A DNA stretch of 19,021 bases, taken from CAZYTX01 sp964650485 (lineage in GTDB: Bacteria > RBG-13-61-14 > DATKZS01). Made by a program: the position numbers and the translations under genes. The notes beneath the pieces are model-generated. The model saw only the letters and a program-made list of their open reading frames with translations, was not told the origin of the DNA and did no database searches. Positions 1-8,411 of the stretch are shown here, in pieces. Where the stretch lies: contig CAZYTX010000065.1 of the NCBI GenBank assembly GCA_964650485.1, positions 1 to 19,021 on the forward strand. The letters are read 5' to 3'. The first letter of the stretch is position 1. Every line of letters starts with the position of its first letter.

Positions 1-918
1 GAGATACCAATGGCCGACTGGTGCGTGTTCGGCAAGAACGGCTCCGACGTGACCTCCTACGCGGCCATGCTGGCAAGGACCTACACCGGAAAGCCGGGCA
101 TAGCCGTGGCGCACCACGCATACCACGGGCTACATCACTGGTGCATCGAGTCTGACGTGGGAATCCCGCCCGAGTACAAGGAGCACGTGTACAAGTTCAA
201 CTACAACGACCTCGAGGACCTGGAAGAGGTGGTGGATAAAAACAGGGACCAGCTCGCCGGCGTGTTCATCACACCTGTGGGACACTGGGCGTTGGGGGAC
301 CAGGAGGAGCCGGCCCCGGCCTTCTTCGACAAGGTCCGCGAGATCTGCGACCGCGAGGGCATGCTTTTCCTGATGGACGACATCCGCTGCGGGTTCCGCT
401 ACGACTACCGCGGGACACACGCCTATTACGGCGAGTCGGAGCCGGACGTGATATGCTTTGGCAAGGCCATAGCCAACGGCTACCCCCTGGCACTGGCCGC
501 GGCAAAGTCAAAGTTCATGGAAGCGGCACAGAAGATTTACTGGTCGGCAACACACTTCTATTCCGCGGCCCCCATGGCCGCGGCCATGGCGACCATGAAG
601 GAGATAAAGGAGTCGGGGGCCATCGAGAGGGTCTACCAACTGGGCACCAGGCTGCAGGAGACGCTCCGGGAGCAGGCCAAATCCCACGGGCTTAAGATCA
701 GCGTTACCGGGCACCCCTCAATGCCGTTCATGACCTTTGACCAGGACGAAAACCTGGAGATGAACAGGCTCTTCTGCGGCGAGGCCGCCAAGAATAGAGT
801 GTTCCTGCACCCTCACCATAACTGGTTCGTGTCCGCGGCGCTGACCGACTCCGACCTGGAGCGGACCTTCGAGGTCACCGACCAGTGCTTCAAGATAGTG
901 GCCGGAAAGAAGGACTGA
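1..918 (+). CDS. Class-III PLP aminotransferase, glutamate-1-semialdehyde aminomutase-like (5' truncated by window)
   Basis: The frame is open from base 1 (Glu-Ile-Pro before the first Met at 10). Family members have about 420-450 residues and only about 305 are here, so the true start lies upstream. Visible family marks, numbered from Met at 10: FGKNGSD near the start corresponds to the FVNSGTEA phosphate-binding segment; AYHGLHHW is like the GYHGWHDW motif of aminomutase-type enzymes; LMDDIRCGFR holds the Asp that contacts the PLP pyridine nitrogen; CFGKAIANG holds the Schiff-base Lys (K152). The sequence resembles the branch used on sugars or other specialised substrates more than housekeeping HemL, so HemL is not claimed. 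The substrate is unknown. The following oxidoreductase-fold gene has its own promoter 48 nt downstream of this stop, so co-transcription is possible but not required. Fold and cofactor are secure; the reaction is inferred. Confidence 0.88.
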   Translation, partial: EIPMADWCVFGKNGSDVTSYAAMLARTYTGKPGIAVAHHAYHGLHHWCIESDVGIPPEYKEHVYKFNYNDLEDLEEVVDKNRDQLAGVFITPVGHWALGDQEEPAPAFFDKVREICDREGMLFLMDDIRCGFRYDYRGTHAYYGESEPDVICFGKAIANGYPLALAAAKSKFMEAAQKIYWSATHFYSAAPMAAAMATMKEIKESGAIERVYQLGTRLQETLREQAKSHGLKISVTGHPSMPFMTFDQDENLEMNRLFCGEAAKNRVFLHPHHNWFVSAALTDSDLERTFEVTDQCFKIVAGKKD

Positions 919-965
919 GGCCGGGCGGACTTATCATCGCTTCTCGAGCGGGATTCAATTTCCCC

Positions 966-993
966 TTGACATGCACCTGTGCTTGCGTCTAAT
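966..993 (+). promoter_or_regulatory. Sigma-70-type promoter for the Gfo/Idh/MocA-like gene
   Basis: TTGACA (966-971, perfect -35) is followed after 16 nt by TCTAAT (988-993, five of six matches to TATAAT). The gap to the ATG at 1070 leaves a leader of about 70 nt. The assignment rests on consensus match only. Confidence 0.55.
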
Positions 994-1069
994 TTATTAA
1001 GTATCTCTAATAAAGCACCGGCGGCATGTAAAAATGTAACCGTGTGCCGGCAGGGAGGACCGAGCAGTT

Positions 1070-2077
1070 ATGGCTGATATTGGATGGGCGGTGATAGGCA
1101 GCGGGAGACGGGCCCAGGAGGTGATCCCGGCCATCCAGAAATCCACATCCTGCAAGGTGGTGGGCGTACACGCAAGAGAGCCCGGACACTTGGGAAGCGC
1201 CATTGCCGACTGGCCTAAGATAAAGACCTACCAGGACCTCGACGCCATGCTGGAAGAGCCCGAGGTACAGGTGGCATACATCGCTTCACCACACTTCCTC
1301 CACGTGCCCCAGGCCGCCTCAGCCCTCGAATACAAAAAGCACGTGCTCATGGAATCCCCGCTCGCCCTCTCGGTGGACGGGGCCCACAAGCTGGTGGAAA
1401 AAGCCAGGAGCGAGGGACTGCTACTGGGAGTGGCATTCCAGCACCGGTTCCACCCGGCCCTGATAAAGCTAAAGGAAAAGATAGAACAAGGGGAGCTGGG
1501 AAAGATAAAGCACCTGGCCGTGTGGTGCGCAAGGCCGGTCTCACTCGCCGACTCCTGGTGGACAGACGTGAACCGCTCCGGGCCAGCGGCCCTCTTCCGC
1601 ATGGGCGTGTTCGCCATTGACCTCTGCTCCTGGCTCAAAAACGAGCCCGTTGACGAGGTCATGGCAATGGGGACCTTCGAGGGCGAGGAGTCCCTGAACA
1701 CATCGGTGTCAATCCTCCTTCGCTACCGGGATGAGGAGAGCGCGTATGCCTTTGGATCATGCGCTTTTACAAGGCCGGACCACGGGATAAAGGTGGAAGG
1801 GACCAGGGCCAGGCTCTCGGTGCAGGGGGATTTCAAAAAGGGCGGGGACCTGGTGATGAAAGAGGTCACCGACTCCGGCCAGGAAGAGTTCTCCTTTGAG
1901 CGACAAGACCCGGTTAACAACATGGTATCCTCTTTCTGCAAGGCGGTGGAACAGGGAACGGATTACAAGCCTACCGGCGCGGACGCCAGGAAGACGGTGG
2001 AGATCACCTGTGCGGTGATCGAGTCCATGAAAAGGAGAAGTGCGGTCAAGGTGGGAGATGTCTTAAGGGACACTTGA
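1070..2077 (+). CDS. Gfo/Idh/MocA-fold oxidoreductase-like protein with degenerate catalytic residues
   Basis: A 335-residue protein of normal family length. The N-terminal Rossmann fold shows VIGSGRRA (G10-x-G12), followed by a beta strand ending at residue 36. The typical C-terminal alpha/beta domain begins after GVAFQHRFHPAL (120-131), the usual (N/Q)xRFxP segment. Family members convert sugars or cyclitols using NAD(P). Here the catalytic EKP motif reads E95-S96-P97, so the proton-transfer Lys is Ser. In the DxGxHxxD helix the expected Asp and His are R177 and F181, while the last Asp (D184) remains. The protein is therefore probably not a classic dehydrogenase and may bind a ligand or catalyse something altered. 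The start is supported by AGGGAGGA at 1052-1059, 10 nt before ATG. It follows an aminotransferase, a common sugar-metabolism pairing. Confidence 0.87.
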   Translation: MADIGWAVIGSGRRAQEVIPAIQKSTSCKVVGVHAREPGHLGSAIADWPKIKTYQDLDAMLEEPEVQVAYIASPHFLHVPQAASALEYKKHVLMESPLALSVDGAHKLVEKARSEGLLLGVAFQHRFHPALIKLKEKIEQGELGKIKHLAVWCARPVSLADSWWTDVNRSGPAALFRMGVFAIDLCSWLKNEPVDEVMAMGTFEGEESLNTSVSILLRYRDEESAYAFGSCAFTRPDHGIKVEGTRARLSVQGDFKKGGDLVMKEVTDSGQEEFSFERQDPVNNMVSSFCKAVEQGTDYKPTGADARKTVEITCAVIESMKRRSAVKVGDVLRDT

Positions 2078-2105
2078 GTTCTTACCGGGCATCTCGAAGT
2101 GACAG

Positions 2106-2651
2106 CTAAAGCCCCGCCTTCTCCTTTAGCTCGGCCATGCCCTCGATCAGCTCCTTCCCGGAGATGCCTTCCTCCCCCCGGATGTACGCCTGGGCAAGGG
2201 CCGCATAGGAAAGCGCGCCCGAGCTTATCAGCTCCCGCTGCCCCGGCCTCCCTTCCTTTACCTCCGCGGGCACGCCCATGACAAGGGACCCGGCAGGGAC
2301 CCGGGTGCGCTCGCGCACCACCGCACCCGCGGCCACTATGCTCCCCTTGCCGATCACCGAGTGGTCAAGCACCACCGAGTTCATGCCCACCAGGCACCCG
2401 TCCTCCACCATGCAGCCGTGGAGCACCGCCCCGTGACCCACCGTCACCAAGTCGCCTATGATCACAGGCGCCCCGGGAGCGGAGTGCAGGGTGCAGTTGT
2501 CCTGGATGCTGGTGAAACTGCCCACCTTGATGGAAGCGAAGTCCCCACGTATGACCGAGCCGGGCCACAGGCTCGAGTACTCGCCCACGCTCACGTCGCC
2601 GTGCTGAAAAGAGCCAGGATGAATAAAAACAGTGTGATCAAACGATCCCAT
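2106..2651 (-). CDS. Gamma-carbonic anhydrase-like left-handed beta-helix protein
   Basis: A protein of 181 residues with hexapeptide repeats (xxGDxxxIxVG type) through residues 10-125 and a C-terminal helix, as in YrdA/CaiE/CamH-type gamma-carbonic anhydrase homologues. The three metal-ligand histidines are present with correct spacing: H56 in TLHS, H73 in VGHGA and H78 in LHGC. A zinc or iron site and trimer formation are expected from family knowledge. Activity on CO2 is not certain, since many such homologues lack it. I chose the ATG at 2651 because GGAGGGG lies just upstream of it; an in-frame TTG at 2666 would place the ribosome site inside the gene. It is convergent with the preceding oxidoreductase-like gene (28 nt gap) and divergent from the PHP-domain gene. 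No operon partner is visible. Confidence 0.87.
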   Translation of the reverse strand: MGSFDHTVFIHPGSFQHGDVSVGEYSSLWPGSVIRGDFASIKVGSFTSIQDNCTLHSAPGAPVIIGDLVTVGHGAVLHGCMVEDGCLVGMNSVVLDHSVIGKGSIVAAGAVVRERTRVPAGSLVMGVPAEVKEGRPGQRELISSGALSYAALAQAYIRGEEGISGKELIEGMAELKEKAGL

Positions 2652-2797
2652 TGCCCCTCCTGTCAACGTACAATCTTACTTGTCAGGGCTATTGCAAAAC
2701 ACACAAATAGCTTACACCATAAAGCCTGTCAAGACCCGCAATGGGCTGAGCGATCTTACATGCGCAGCATGCTGAACAAAGCACATGATGACCGAGT

Positions 2798-2826
2798 TTG
2801 CGAGAGCCCTTTGCCTAAAATATAAT
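2798..2826 (+). promoter_or_regulatory. Sigma-70-type promoter for the Tat-exported PHP-domain gene
   Basis: TTGCGA (2798-2803) and a perfect TATAAT (2821-2826) are separated by 17 nt, in the only AT-rich pocket of this intergenic region. They would give a short leader of about 20 nt ending with AAAGGGA before ATG 2853. Confidence 0.6.
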
Positions 2827-2852
2827 AACGTCTGGAACAGAAAGGGATAAAA

Positions 2853-5411
2853 ATGAAAAAACCTGATGGGACGAACAGGGGATGTACGAGGAGGGTGTTC
2901 ATAAACCGCGGCCTGGCCGCCACCGGGGGGGCCATGTTCATGTCACAGGCACATGCCTGGCCGGCCTGGGCAGCCGAGGGAGTGTCCGGCGCCATCGAGC
3001 GCATGGGGCGGGTGGCCTACGACCCCGAGTCCGGCCGGACCTGCGTGGCCAAGGTGGTCGTTGACGTAACTACCAGGGAGATAGACACCCCATACGGCAG
3101 GACCAAGGCAAGCGAGGCCAAGGACGCGATCATGGTGCGCTCCAGGGGAAAAGGACCATACACGGGATGGAAAGATGTAACCCGGGACATGCCCCACGCA
3201 AAGCTGGACCCGCGCATGTGCGCCCGGGGCGGGAAGGCTGCAATCGTGTGGGCTGCAATGGACCATGAAACCAGGGAGTGGCGGGTGTTCGCATCGGTGT
3301 CAGAAGACGGCGGTGAATGGTCGGCGCCCATGGAGGCCGCGGGAGGCGAGAGACCGGCCCTGCATCCCGACGTTGCCGTGGACCCGGACAAAGGACACCT
3401 GTGGATCGTGTACGAGGACTGGGCTGACGGGTCCATCCAGCTCATAACCTGGGACGGGTACTACTGGGGCGGACCGATCGTTATATCCGAGCAGGGCAAA
3501 AACTACAGGCCAAGGGTAATAATCACCAGGAAAAATGGCAAAAACAAGGGGGCGCTGGCCATTGCCTGGGACTCCTACAGGGACGGCCAGTACGACATAT
3601 ACCTTCGCACCGTGGGCATGGACGGGAGTTTAGGCCCGGAGATGCGCGTCACCCAGAGCCCGCTGTGGGACTGCGAGTCCTCCCTGGCCGAGGACCTGGA
3701 CGGAAACCTGTGGGTGGCATGGACGCGGGCCTCCAACGAGCTCTCGGACGCATCCAAGATGCGGACCATCCACGCCCGCTTCTTTGACGGCAAGAGATGG
3801 CTGTGGCCGGAACCCCCGATCCAGGCCCCCGGCTCGGAGTCCGGCAGGCTCACCGGGTACTGCCAGGCTATCCATCCCACCCTGGCCGTGGACTCGCATA
3901 ACAGGGTGCACCTGTTCTACAGAAACCACAGCGAGTTCATGTGGGGGCACCTGCACCATATGGCTTACGAGTCCGACGCCTGGACCGAGGACAAGAGGAC
4001 CCGCGAGTCCAGCATGAAGGACGCGCTCAACTTCATCTGGGAGTACTCGGCCACGGTCAAGCCCGACGGCTCCACCTTAGCTGTGTACGACAGCCTTTAC
4101 GTGAAAAGGCTAGGCTTCGCAAGCGAAGTGCACCAGATGCTCTCGAGCCCGGCCCCCTTCTGGAAGAGCGGCCGCCATGCCCCGCGCGGACACCAAGGGC
4201 CGGACCATTCCGGGCCGGGCTGGGCAGTGCGCGAAAAGCCGCCCCGAAGGACCACCAGGGTGGGCGGCAGGGAGCTCACTTTATACTACGGCGACACCCA
4301 CTCGCACTCCTGGACCAGCGACGGCGTGGACCCCGCGGACATGTACTATAACTTCGCACGCGACGTGGCAAAGCTTGACTACTACGCCCTGTCCGACCAC
4401 GACTTCACCATAAGCAACACGCCGGGCCTGGAGGCGTACCTCAGCTTTCTGCCCAAGGCCTTCCACACACCCGAGTTCATCTGCTTCCAGGCATACGAGT
4501 TCTCAAGCCAGAAGACCGGGCACAGGGTGGTGCTCTTCGAGGGCGACGACAACCCCACATTCCCCCTCACCTACCCGCCCAAGCACAGGAGCAACACCAA
4601 TGCCGAGCTGTATCCTTTCCTCAAGAAGTTCGCGATCTCTCCAGACTCGCGAGTGCTGGTCACCGCACACAACATGTACGAGCTGGGGAACAACTTCCTG
4701 GATTACGACCAGGGCCTGGAGCCGCTCTACGACGTGACCAGCCTGCACGTGCCCGCGGAAAAGCCCATGGCCGCGTACGCGGAAAAGGACGAGGTGGGCA
4801 CGGGGGGCATATGGGTCACGGTGGGCAATATACTCGAGCTGGGCATGTCAAAGAAGGAGAAGCGAAACTGGCATATGTGCTGGAAGGAGTGCCTTGCGGC
4901 CGGCCTGCCCCTGGGGGCCTTCGGCACGTCGGACGCCCACAATGCTAACGGCATAGGCTACGTGATCAGCGGTGTATGGGCGGAGAACAAATCGCGCGCC
5001 TCCATCTTCGACGCCCTCTTCAAGAGGCGGACCATGGCCATTGACTCGGACATAAGGAACGCGGACCTGGCGAACGTGTCCCCCCCGTGGCAGCACGACC
5101 ACAAGAAGCCCCATATGCACAGGCCCTTTGTAAGGTTCTACCTGGATGAGAGCTTCATGGGCTCGGAAGTAGATAAGCCGGGCCGGACCATGCGCGCGGT
5201 CGCGGGATGCGACCACCCGGATGACGAGGTGCGGGCCATAGTGTTCGTAAAGGACGGGGTCGAGGTGCACACCGCTTTCCCGCAAGGGGGCGCCGGGGAG
5301 GCCGAGTGGAAGGATGAGTCTGCGACCCCGGGCAAGCACTATTATTACGTGCGGGTGGAGTACAAGAAGGGAAGGCTGGCCTTCAGCTCGCCCGTGTTCG
5401 TGGGATACTGA
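2853..5411 (+). CDS. Tat-exported sialidase-like propeller plus PHP-domain (DUF3604) metallohydrolase-like protein
   Basis: A protein of 852 residues. The N-terminus carries a twin-arginine signal (T12-R13-R14-V-F-I), a hydrophobic stretch and cleavage candidates AHA or AWA before residue 41, so it is exported folded, probably with metals loaded. Residues about 45-430 contain repeated blade-like segments (for example HPDVAVDPDKGHLWIVYEDW and AEDLDGNLWVAWTRA), like sialidase or BNR propellers. From about residue 475 a PHP/DUF3604 domain begins: GDTHSHS (H483, H485), LSDHD (H516), VTAHN, and FGTSDAHN (H696), the expected metal ligands of a polymerase/histidinol-phosphatase fold. A small beta domain ends the protein. 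PHP enzymes usually cleave phosphoesters; the substrate of this class is not known to me. Its own promoter lies upstream, and meaB follows after 75 nt. Domain calls are firm; the function is open. Confidence 0.88.
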   Translation: MKKPDGTNRGCTRRVFINRGLAATGGAMFMSQAHAWPAWAAEGVSGAIERMGRVAYDPESGRTCVAKVVVDVTTREIDTPYGRTKASEAKDAIMVRSRGKGPYTGWKDVTRDMPHAKLDPRMCARGGKAAIVWAAMDHETREWRVFASVSEDGGEWSAPMEAAGGERPALHPDVAVDPDKGHLWIVYEDWADGSIQLITWDGYYWGGPIVISEQGKNYRPRVIITRKNGKNKGALAIAWDSYRDGQYDIYLRTVGMDGSLGPEMRVTQSPLWDCESSLAEDLDGNLWVAWTRASNELSDASKMRTIHARFFDGKRWLWPEPPIQAPGSESGRLTGYCQAIHPTLAVDSHNRVHLFYRNHSEFMWGHLHHMAYESDAWTEDKRTRESSMKDALNFIWEYSATVKPDGSTLAVYDSLYVKRLGFASEVHQMLSSPAPFWKSGRHAPRGHQGPDHSGPGWAVREKPPRRTTRVGGRELTLYYGDTHSHSWTSDGVDPADMYYNFARDVAKLDYYALSDHDFTISNTPGLEAYLSFLPKAFHTPEFICFQAYEFSSQKTGHRVVLFEGDDNPTFPLTYPPKHRSNTNAELYPFLKKFAISPDSRVLVTAHNMYELGNNFLDYDQGLEPLYDVTSLHVPAEKPMAAYAEKDEVGTGGIWVTVGNILELGMSKKEKRNWHMCWKECLAAGLPLGAFGTSDAHNANGIGYVISGVWAENKSRASIFDALFKRRTMAIDSDIRNADLANVSPPWQHDHKKPHMHRPFVRFYLDESFMGSEVDKPGRTMRAVAGCDHPDDEVRAIVFVKDGVEVHTAFPQGGAGEAEWKDESATPGKHYYYVRVEYKKGRLAFSSPVFVGY

Positions 5412-5486
5412 GATTTCCCGTCGGCATAAAGGCCCCCAGGCATTTGATTGATTTACTTATGCAGTATCACCCGCCAGTGCTAAGTC

Positions 5487-6491
5487 ATGGATAAAACCGG
5501 CAACATACAGGGCCTGGACCCGGCCTGGCGCGACCTGGTCGAGAGCATGCTCGCAGGTGACCGCAGGGCGCTGGCAAGACTCATCACCATGGTGGAGTCA
5601 AGGCCGCCCGAGACCTACGCGGTGATGGCATACGTGTCAAAAAGGATGAAAGGGGCGCCCAGGCTGGGCATAACAGGACCGCCCGGCTCGGGAAAGTCAA
5701 CCATGATTGACCAGGTGATAAGAATCTTTCGGGCGCGCGGGAAGAGCGTGGGCGCGGTGGCCGTGGACCCGTCGAGCCCCTTCTCCGGAGGCGCGGTGCT
5801 GGGCGACCGGGTGAGGATGCAGGAGCACGCGCTCGACCCCGGGGTGTTCATCCGCTCCATGGGCTCGCGCGGCTGCCAGGGGGGAGTGTCCAGGGCAACC
5901 ATGGAGATCGCGTGCCTCCTGGACGCGTTCGGCATGGACGAGATACTGGTCGAGACCGTGGGGGTGGGCCAGACCGAGCTGGACATAATAGGGCTTACCG
6001 ACACCACCGCGGTGGTGCTGGTGCCAGAGGCAGGGGACACCATACAGACGCTGAAGGCCGGGCTCATGGAGATCGGGGACATATTCGTGATAAACAAGGC
6101 CGACCGCGAGGGCGCGGACATCATGTGTGCCGAGGTCCGCTCCATGCTGGACATGGTGGAGAGGAAGGACGGCTGGTCCGTGCCCGTGATAATGACCAGG
6201 GCCAGGGACGGTGAAGGTATCGAGGATTTCGTCCGGTCGGTGGAGGAGCACCGCGGGTTCTGCAAGGGACACCCCGAGAGGGAGAGGTTCAAGAGCGGGT
6301 ATTATAAGAGGTGGCTCACGGAACTGGTGCTCACCGAACTGCGAAGGAGGATCGAGAATACAGAAGACGGGCCGGCAAGGGAGCTCTTCCAGGCAGTGGC
6401 CAAGGGCGAGCTCGACCCATACTCCGCCGCGGCAAGGATACTGGCCGACCCGGGCGCCCTGCATAAGTTGCTCGAAATCAAAGACCGATAG
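5487..6491 (+). CDS. meaB: MeaB/ArgK-type GTPase, chaperone of methylmalonyl-CoA mutase-like enzymes
   Basis: A 334-residue G3E-family GTPase of normal length. The N-terminal helical segment (1-55) precedes the P-loop G64-PPGSGKS-T72, then DPSSP (from D94, the switch segment typical of MeaB), the ETVGVGQ segment (Walker B/G3 region), and N203-KAD for guanine recognition. The C-terminal part is the helical dimerisation arm. By family knowledge it gates loading and rescue of adenosylcobalamin-dependent acyl-CoA mutases in the cytoplasm. No mutase subunit lies in this window, so the partner must be elsewhere. No clear Shine-Dalgarno precedes ATG 5487, and no better in-frame start is evident. The next gene starts 24 nt after the stop with a strong ribosome site, so the two are probably co-transcribed although their functions look unrelated. 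Confidence 0.93.
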   Translation: MDKTGNIQGLDPAWRDLVESMLAGDRRALARLITMVESRPPETYAVMAYVSKRMKGAPRLGITGPPGSGKSTMIDQVIRIFRARGKSVGAVAVDPSSPFSGGAVLGDRVRMQEHALDPGVFIRSMGSRGCQGGVSRATMEIACLLDAFGMDEILVETVGVGQTELDIIGLTDTTAVVLVPEAGDTIQTLKAGLMEIGDIFVINKADREGADIMCAEVRSMLDMVERKDGWSVPVIMTRARDGEGIEDFVRSVEEHRGFCKGHPERERFKSGYYKRWLTELVLTELRRRIENTEDGPARELFQAVAKGELDPYSAAARILADPGALHKLLEIKDR

Positions 6492-6515
6492 CCTCTGTAA
6501 AAAGGGAGGAGCGTT

Positions 6516-8357
6516 ATGAGAAGTGAGGATAAACACCGGCCGCTTTTTTTCCTGTTCCTGGTTCCCGCGCTGGCACTTGCCGCCTGCTTCATGCCTTTAA
6601 AGAAAAGGGACGCGGGAGAGGTCGTGTTCGCGCTCTACACCGTGCAGGACGGTGTCATGAAGATGACCGCACAGGTGTGGCCCGGCATGGGCAGGCCATC
6701 TGAAAAGGCGGTGCTGGAGATAAAACAAGGCCAGGGGTGGGAAAAGGCCGCGGAGTCAAAGATCATCGTCCCGGGCTGGACAGCGCACTTCCGGGTCCAG
6801 GACTGGGACGCATCCAAAGACGTGCCTTACAGGGTGAATTATAAGGGATCGTCATACAAGGGCCTTGTAAGGAGAGACCCGGTGGACAAGGAAACCATTA
6901 TGGCGGCGGCGTTCACCGGCAACGGGCCCAGGCCGCACGTGAGAAAGTCCGACATTGTAAGCGCGCTCAAAGAGTACGACCCGGACCTCCTGGTGTTCAC
7001 CGGCGACCAGGTGTACAGGCACCACCATCACACCGGCATGTGGATCGAGTTCGGCATGGACTTCGGGGATCTCACCAGGGACAGGCCAACCATAACCATA
7101 CCCGACGACCACGACGTGGGCCATGGGAACTTATGGGGCGCGGGAGGCCGCAAAGCAAAGAGGCCCACCGAGGGCGGGTACCTCCGGTCTCCAGACTACG
7201 TGAACCAGGTGCAGCGGAGCCAGACCTGGCACTTGCCCGACCCCTATGACCCGACGCCCGTAAAGCAGGACATAGGCGTGTACTACACGGACCTCACCTG
7301 GGGCCGCATAAGCTTTGCCATAATCGAGGACAGGAAGTGGAAGTCCGGATGCCTGGGATTGGTCACGGATGAGATGGGACCGCGGCCGGACCACGTGACC
7401 TCGCCGGAGTACGACAAGGACGCGCTCGACCCTCCCGGCAAGGAGCTCCTGGGCCAGAGGCAGCTCGAGTTTTTGAGAGAGTGGGCCGCGGACTGGCAGG
7501 CCGCGGACATGAAGGCGGTGGTGTCCCAGACCCTTCTTTGCAACCTGTCCACCCACCACCAGGTGGCGCCCTACGTCAAACAGGTGAGGAGGAGGGTCTA
7601 CGCTGACCTCGACTCCAACGGGTGGCCTCGCTCGGCAAGGGACAAGGCACTAAAGGAAATCAGGAAAGCTTTCGCCGTCATGATAAACGGGGACCAGCAC
7701 CTGGCATCGGTGGTGCATCACGGGGTGGACCAGTTCGGCGACTCGGGCTACTCCTTTTGCGTGCCCTCCATCGCCAGCTACTGGATGAGGTGGTGGGAGC
7801 CGGAGGAGCCGGGAAAGAACCGCCAGCCGGGCCCGCCCGACTACACCGGGGATTTCAAGGACGGCTTCGGCAACAGGATCACCGTGTACGCGGTGGCAAA
7901 CCCGAGAGAGTCCGGCCGCGAGCCCCCGGAGCTGCACGACAAGGCGCCCGGCTACGGCATCATCAAGTTTAACAAGAAAAAACGCACCATAACATTCGAG
8001 TGCTGGCCAAGGCAGACGGACCCCACAAAGCCCGCGGACAAGGACATGCAGTACAAGGGATGGCCCGTGACCGTGAGCCAAGAGGACAACTATGCACGCA
8101 AGGCCGCGGGGCTCCTCCCAAAAATAAAGGTCGCCGGCATGGTTGACCCGGTGGTGCAGGTGATAAAAGAGGACAGCAACGAGATCGTCTATACCATCCG
8201 CATCAAGGGAAAATCATTCAGCCCCAAGGTGTTCGAGCAAGGGTCCTACACCGTGAAGGTGGGAGAGCCGGGCTTTGGAAGGGTGGAGGTACTGAAAGGG
8301 CTGGAGCCCGTTGCCAAAGGTAAAACAAAGACCATGCAAGTGAGGCTGGGCAGGTGA
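6516..8357 (+). CDS. PhoD-like metallophosphatase lipoprotein
   Basis: A protein of 613 residues. The signal peptide ends in a lipobox (L21-A-A-C24), so it is a lipid-anchored envelope protein. After an N-terminal beta domain (about 35-125) comes a PhoD-type calcineurin-like metallophosphoesterase core with FTGDQVY (D164), PDDHD (196-200) and INGDQH (H395), the residues that bind the two metals in this family. The Arg/His-rich RHHHH after the first motif is unusual but may lie at the site. The C-terminal portion (about 530-613) is beta-rich. Known PhoD proteins cleave phosphodiesters or phosphomonoesters outside the cytoplasm; whether this one does is inferred. The start is fixed by AAGGGAGGA ending 6 nt before the ATG. 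It sits 24 nt after meaB, and a possibly separate sulfatase-like gene follows. Confidence 0.88.
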   Translation: MRSEDKHRPLFFLFLVPALALAACFMPLKKRDAGEVVFALYTVQDGVMKMTAQVWPGMGRPSEKAVLEIKQGQGWEKAAESKIIVPGWTAHFRVQDWDASKDVPYRVNYKGSSYKGLVRRDPVDKETIMAAAFTGNGPRPHVRKSDIVSALKEYDPDLLVFTGDQVYRHHHHTGMWIEFGMDFGDLTRDRPTITIPDDHDVGHGNLWGAGGRKAKRPTEGGYLRSPDYVNQVQRSQTWHLPDPYDPTPVKQDIGVYYTDLTWGRISFAIIEDRKWKSGCLGLVTDEMGPRPDHVTSPEYDKDALDPPGKELLGQRQLEFLREWAADWQAADMKAVVSQTLLCNLSTHHQVAPYVKQVRRRVYADLDSNGWPRSARDKALKEIRKAFAVMINGDQHLASVVHHGVDQFGDSGYSFCVPSIASYWMRWWEPEEPGKNRQPGPPDYTGDFKDGFGNRITVYAVANPRESGREPPELHDKAPGYGIIKFNKKKRTITFECWPRQTDPTKPADKDMQYKGWPVTVSQEDNYARKAAGLLPKIKVAGMVDPVVQVIKEDSNEIVYTIRIKGKSFSPKVFEQGSYTVKVGEPGFGRVEVLKGLEPVAKGKTKTMQVRLGR

Positions 8358-8411
8358 GCTTGTTAGCTATCTTATTGGAGATATCTTTAGCACGTGCGAC
8401 ATTTCATTCAC

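Noticed and set aside
1018..1052. Riboswitch-like hairpin in the leader of the Gfo/Idh/MocA-like gene
   Set aside because: Only the outer CCGGC/GCCGG arms pair. The interior does not fold convincingly and matches no riboswitch that I know.
2361..2825. 154-residue frame on the plus strand opposite the carbonic-anhydrase-like gene
   Set aside because: It lies antisense to a well-supported beta-helix gene, is rich in His/Arg as GC-rich shadow frames are, and has no family features.
5697..6536. 279-residue frame antisense to meaB
   Set aside because: The plus-strand frame is a full MeaB with all motifs. The antisense frame is a codon-bias shadow and its composition is not protein-like.
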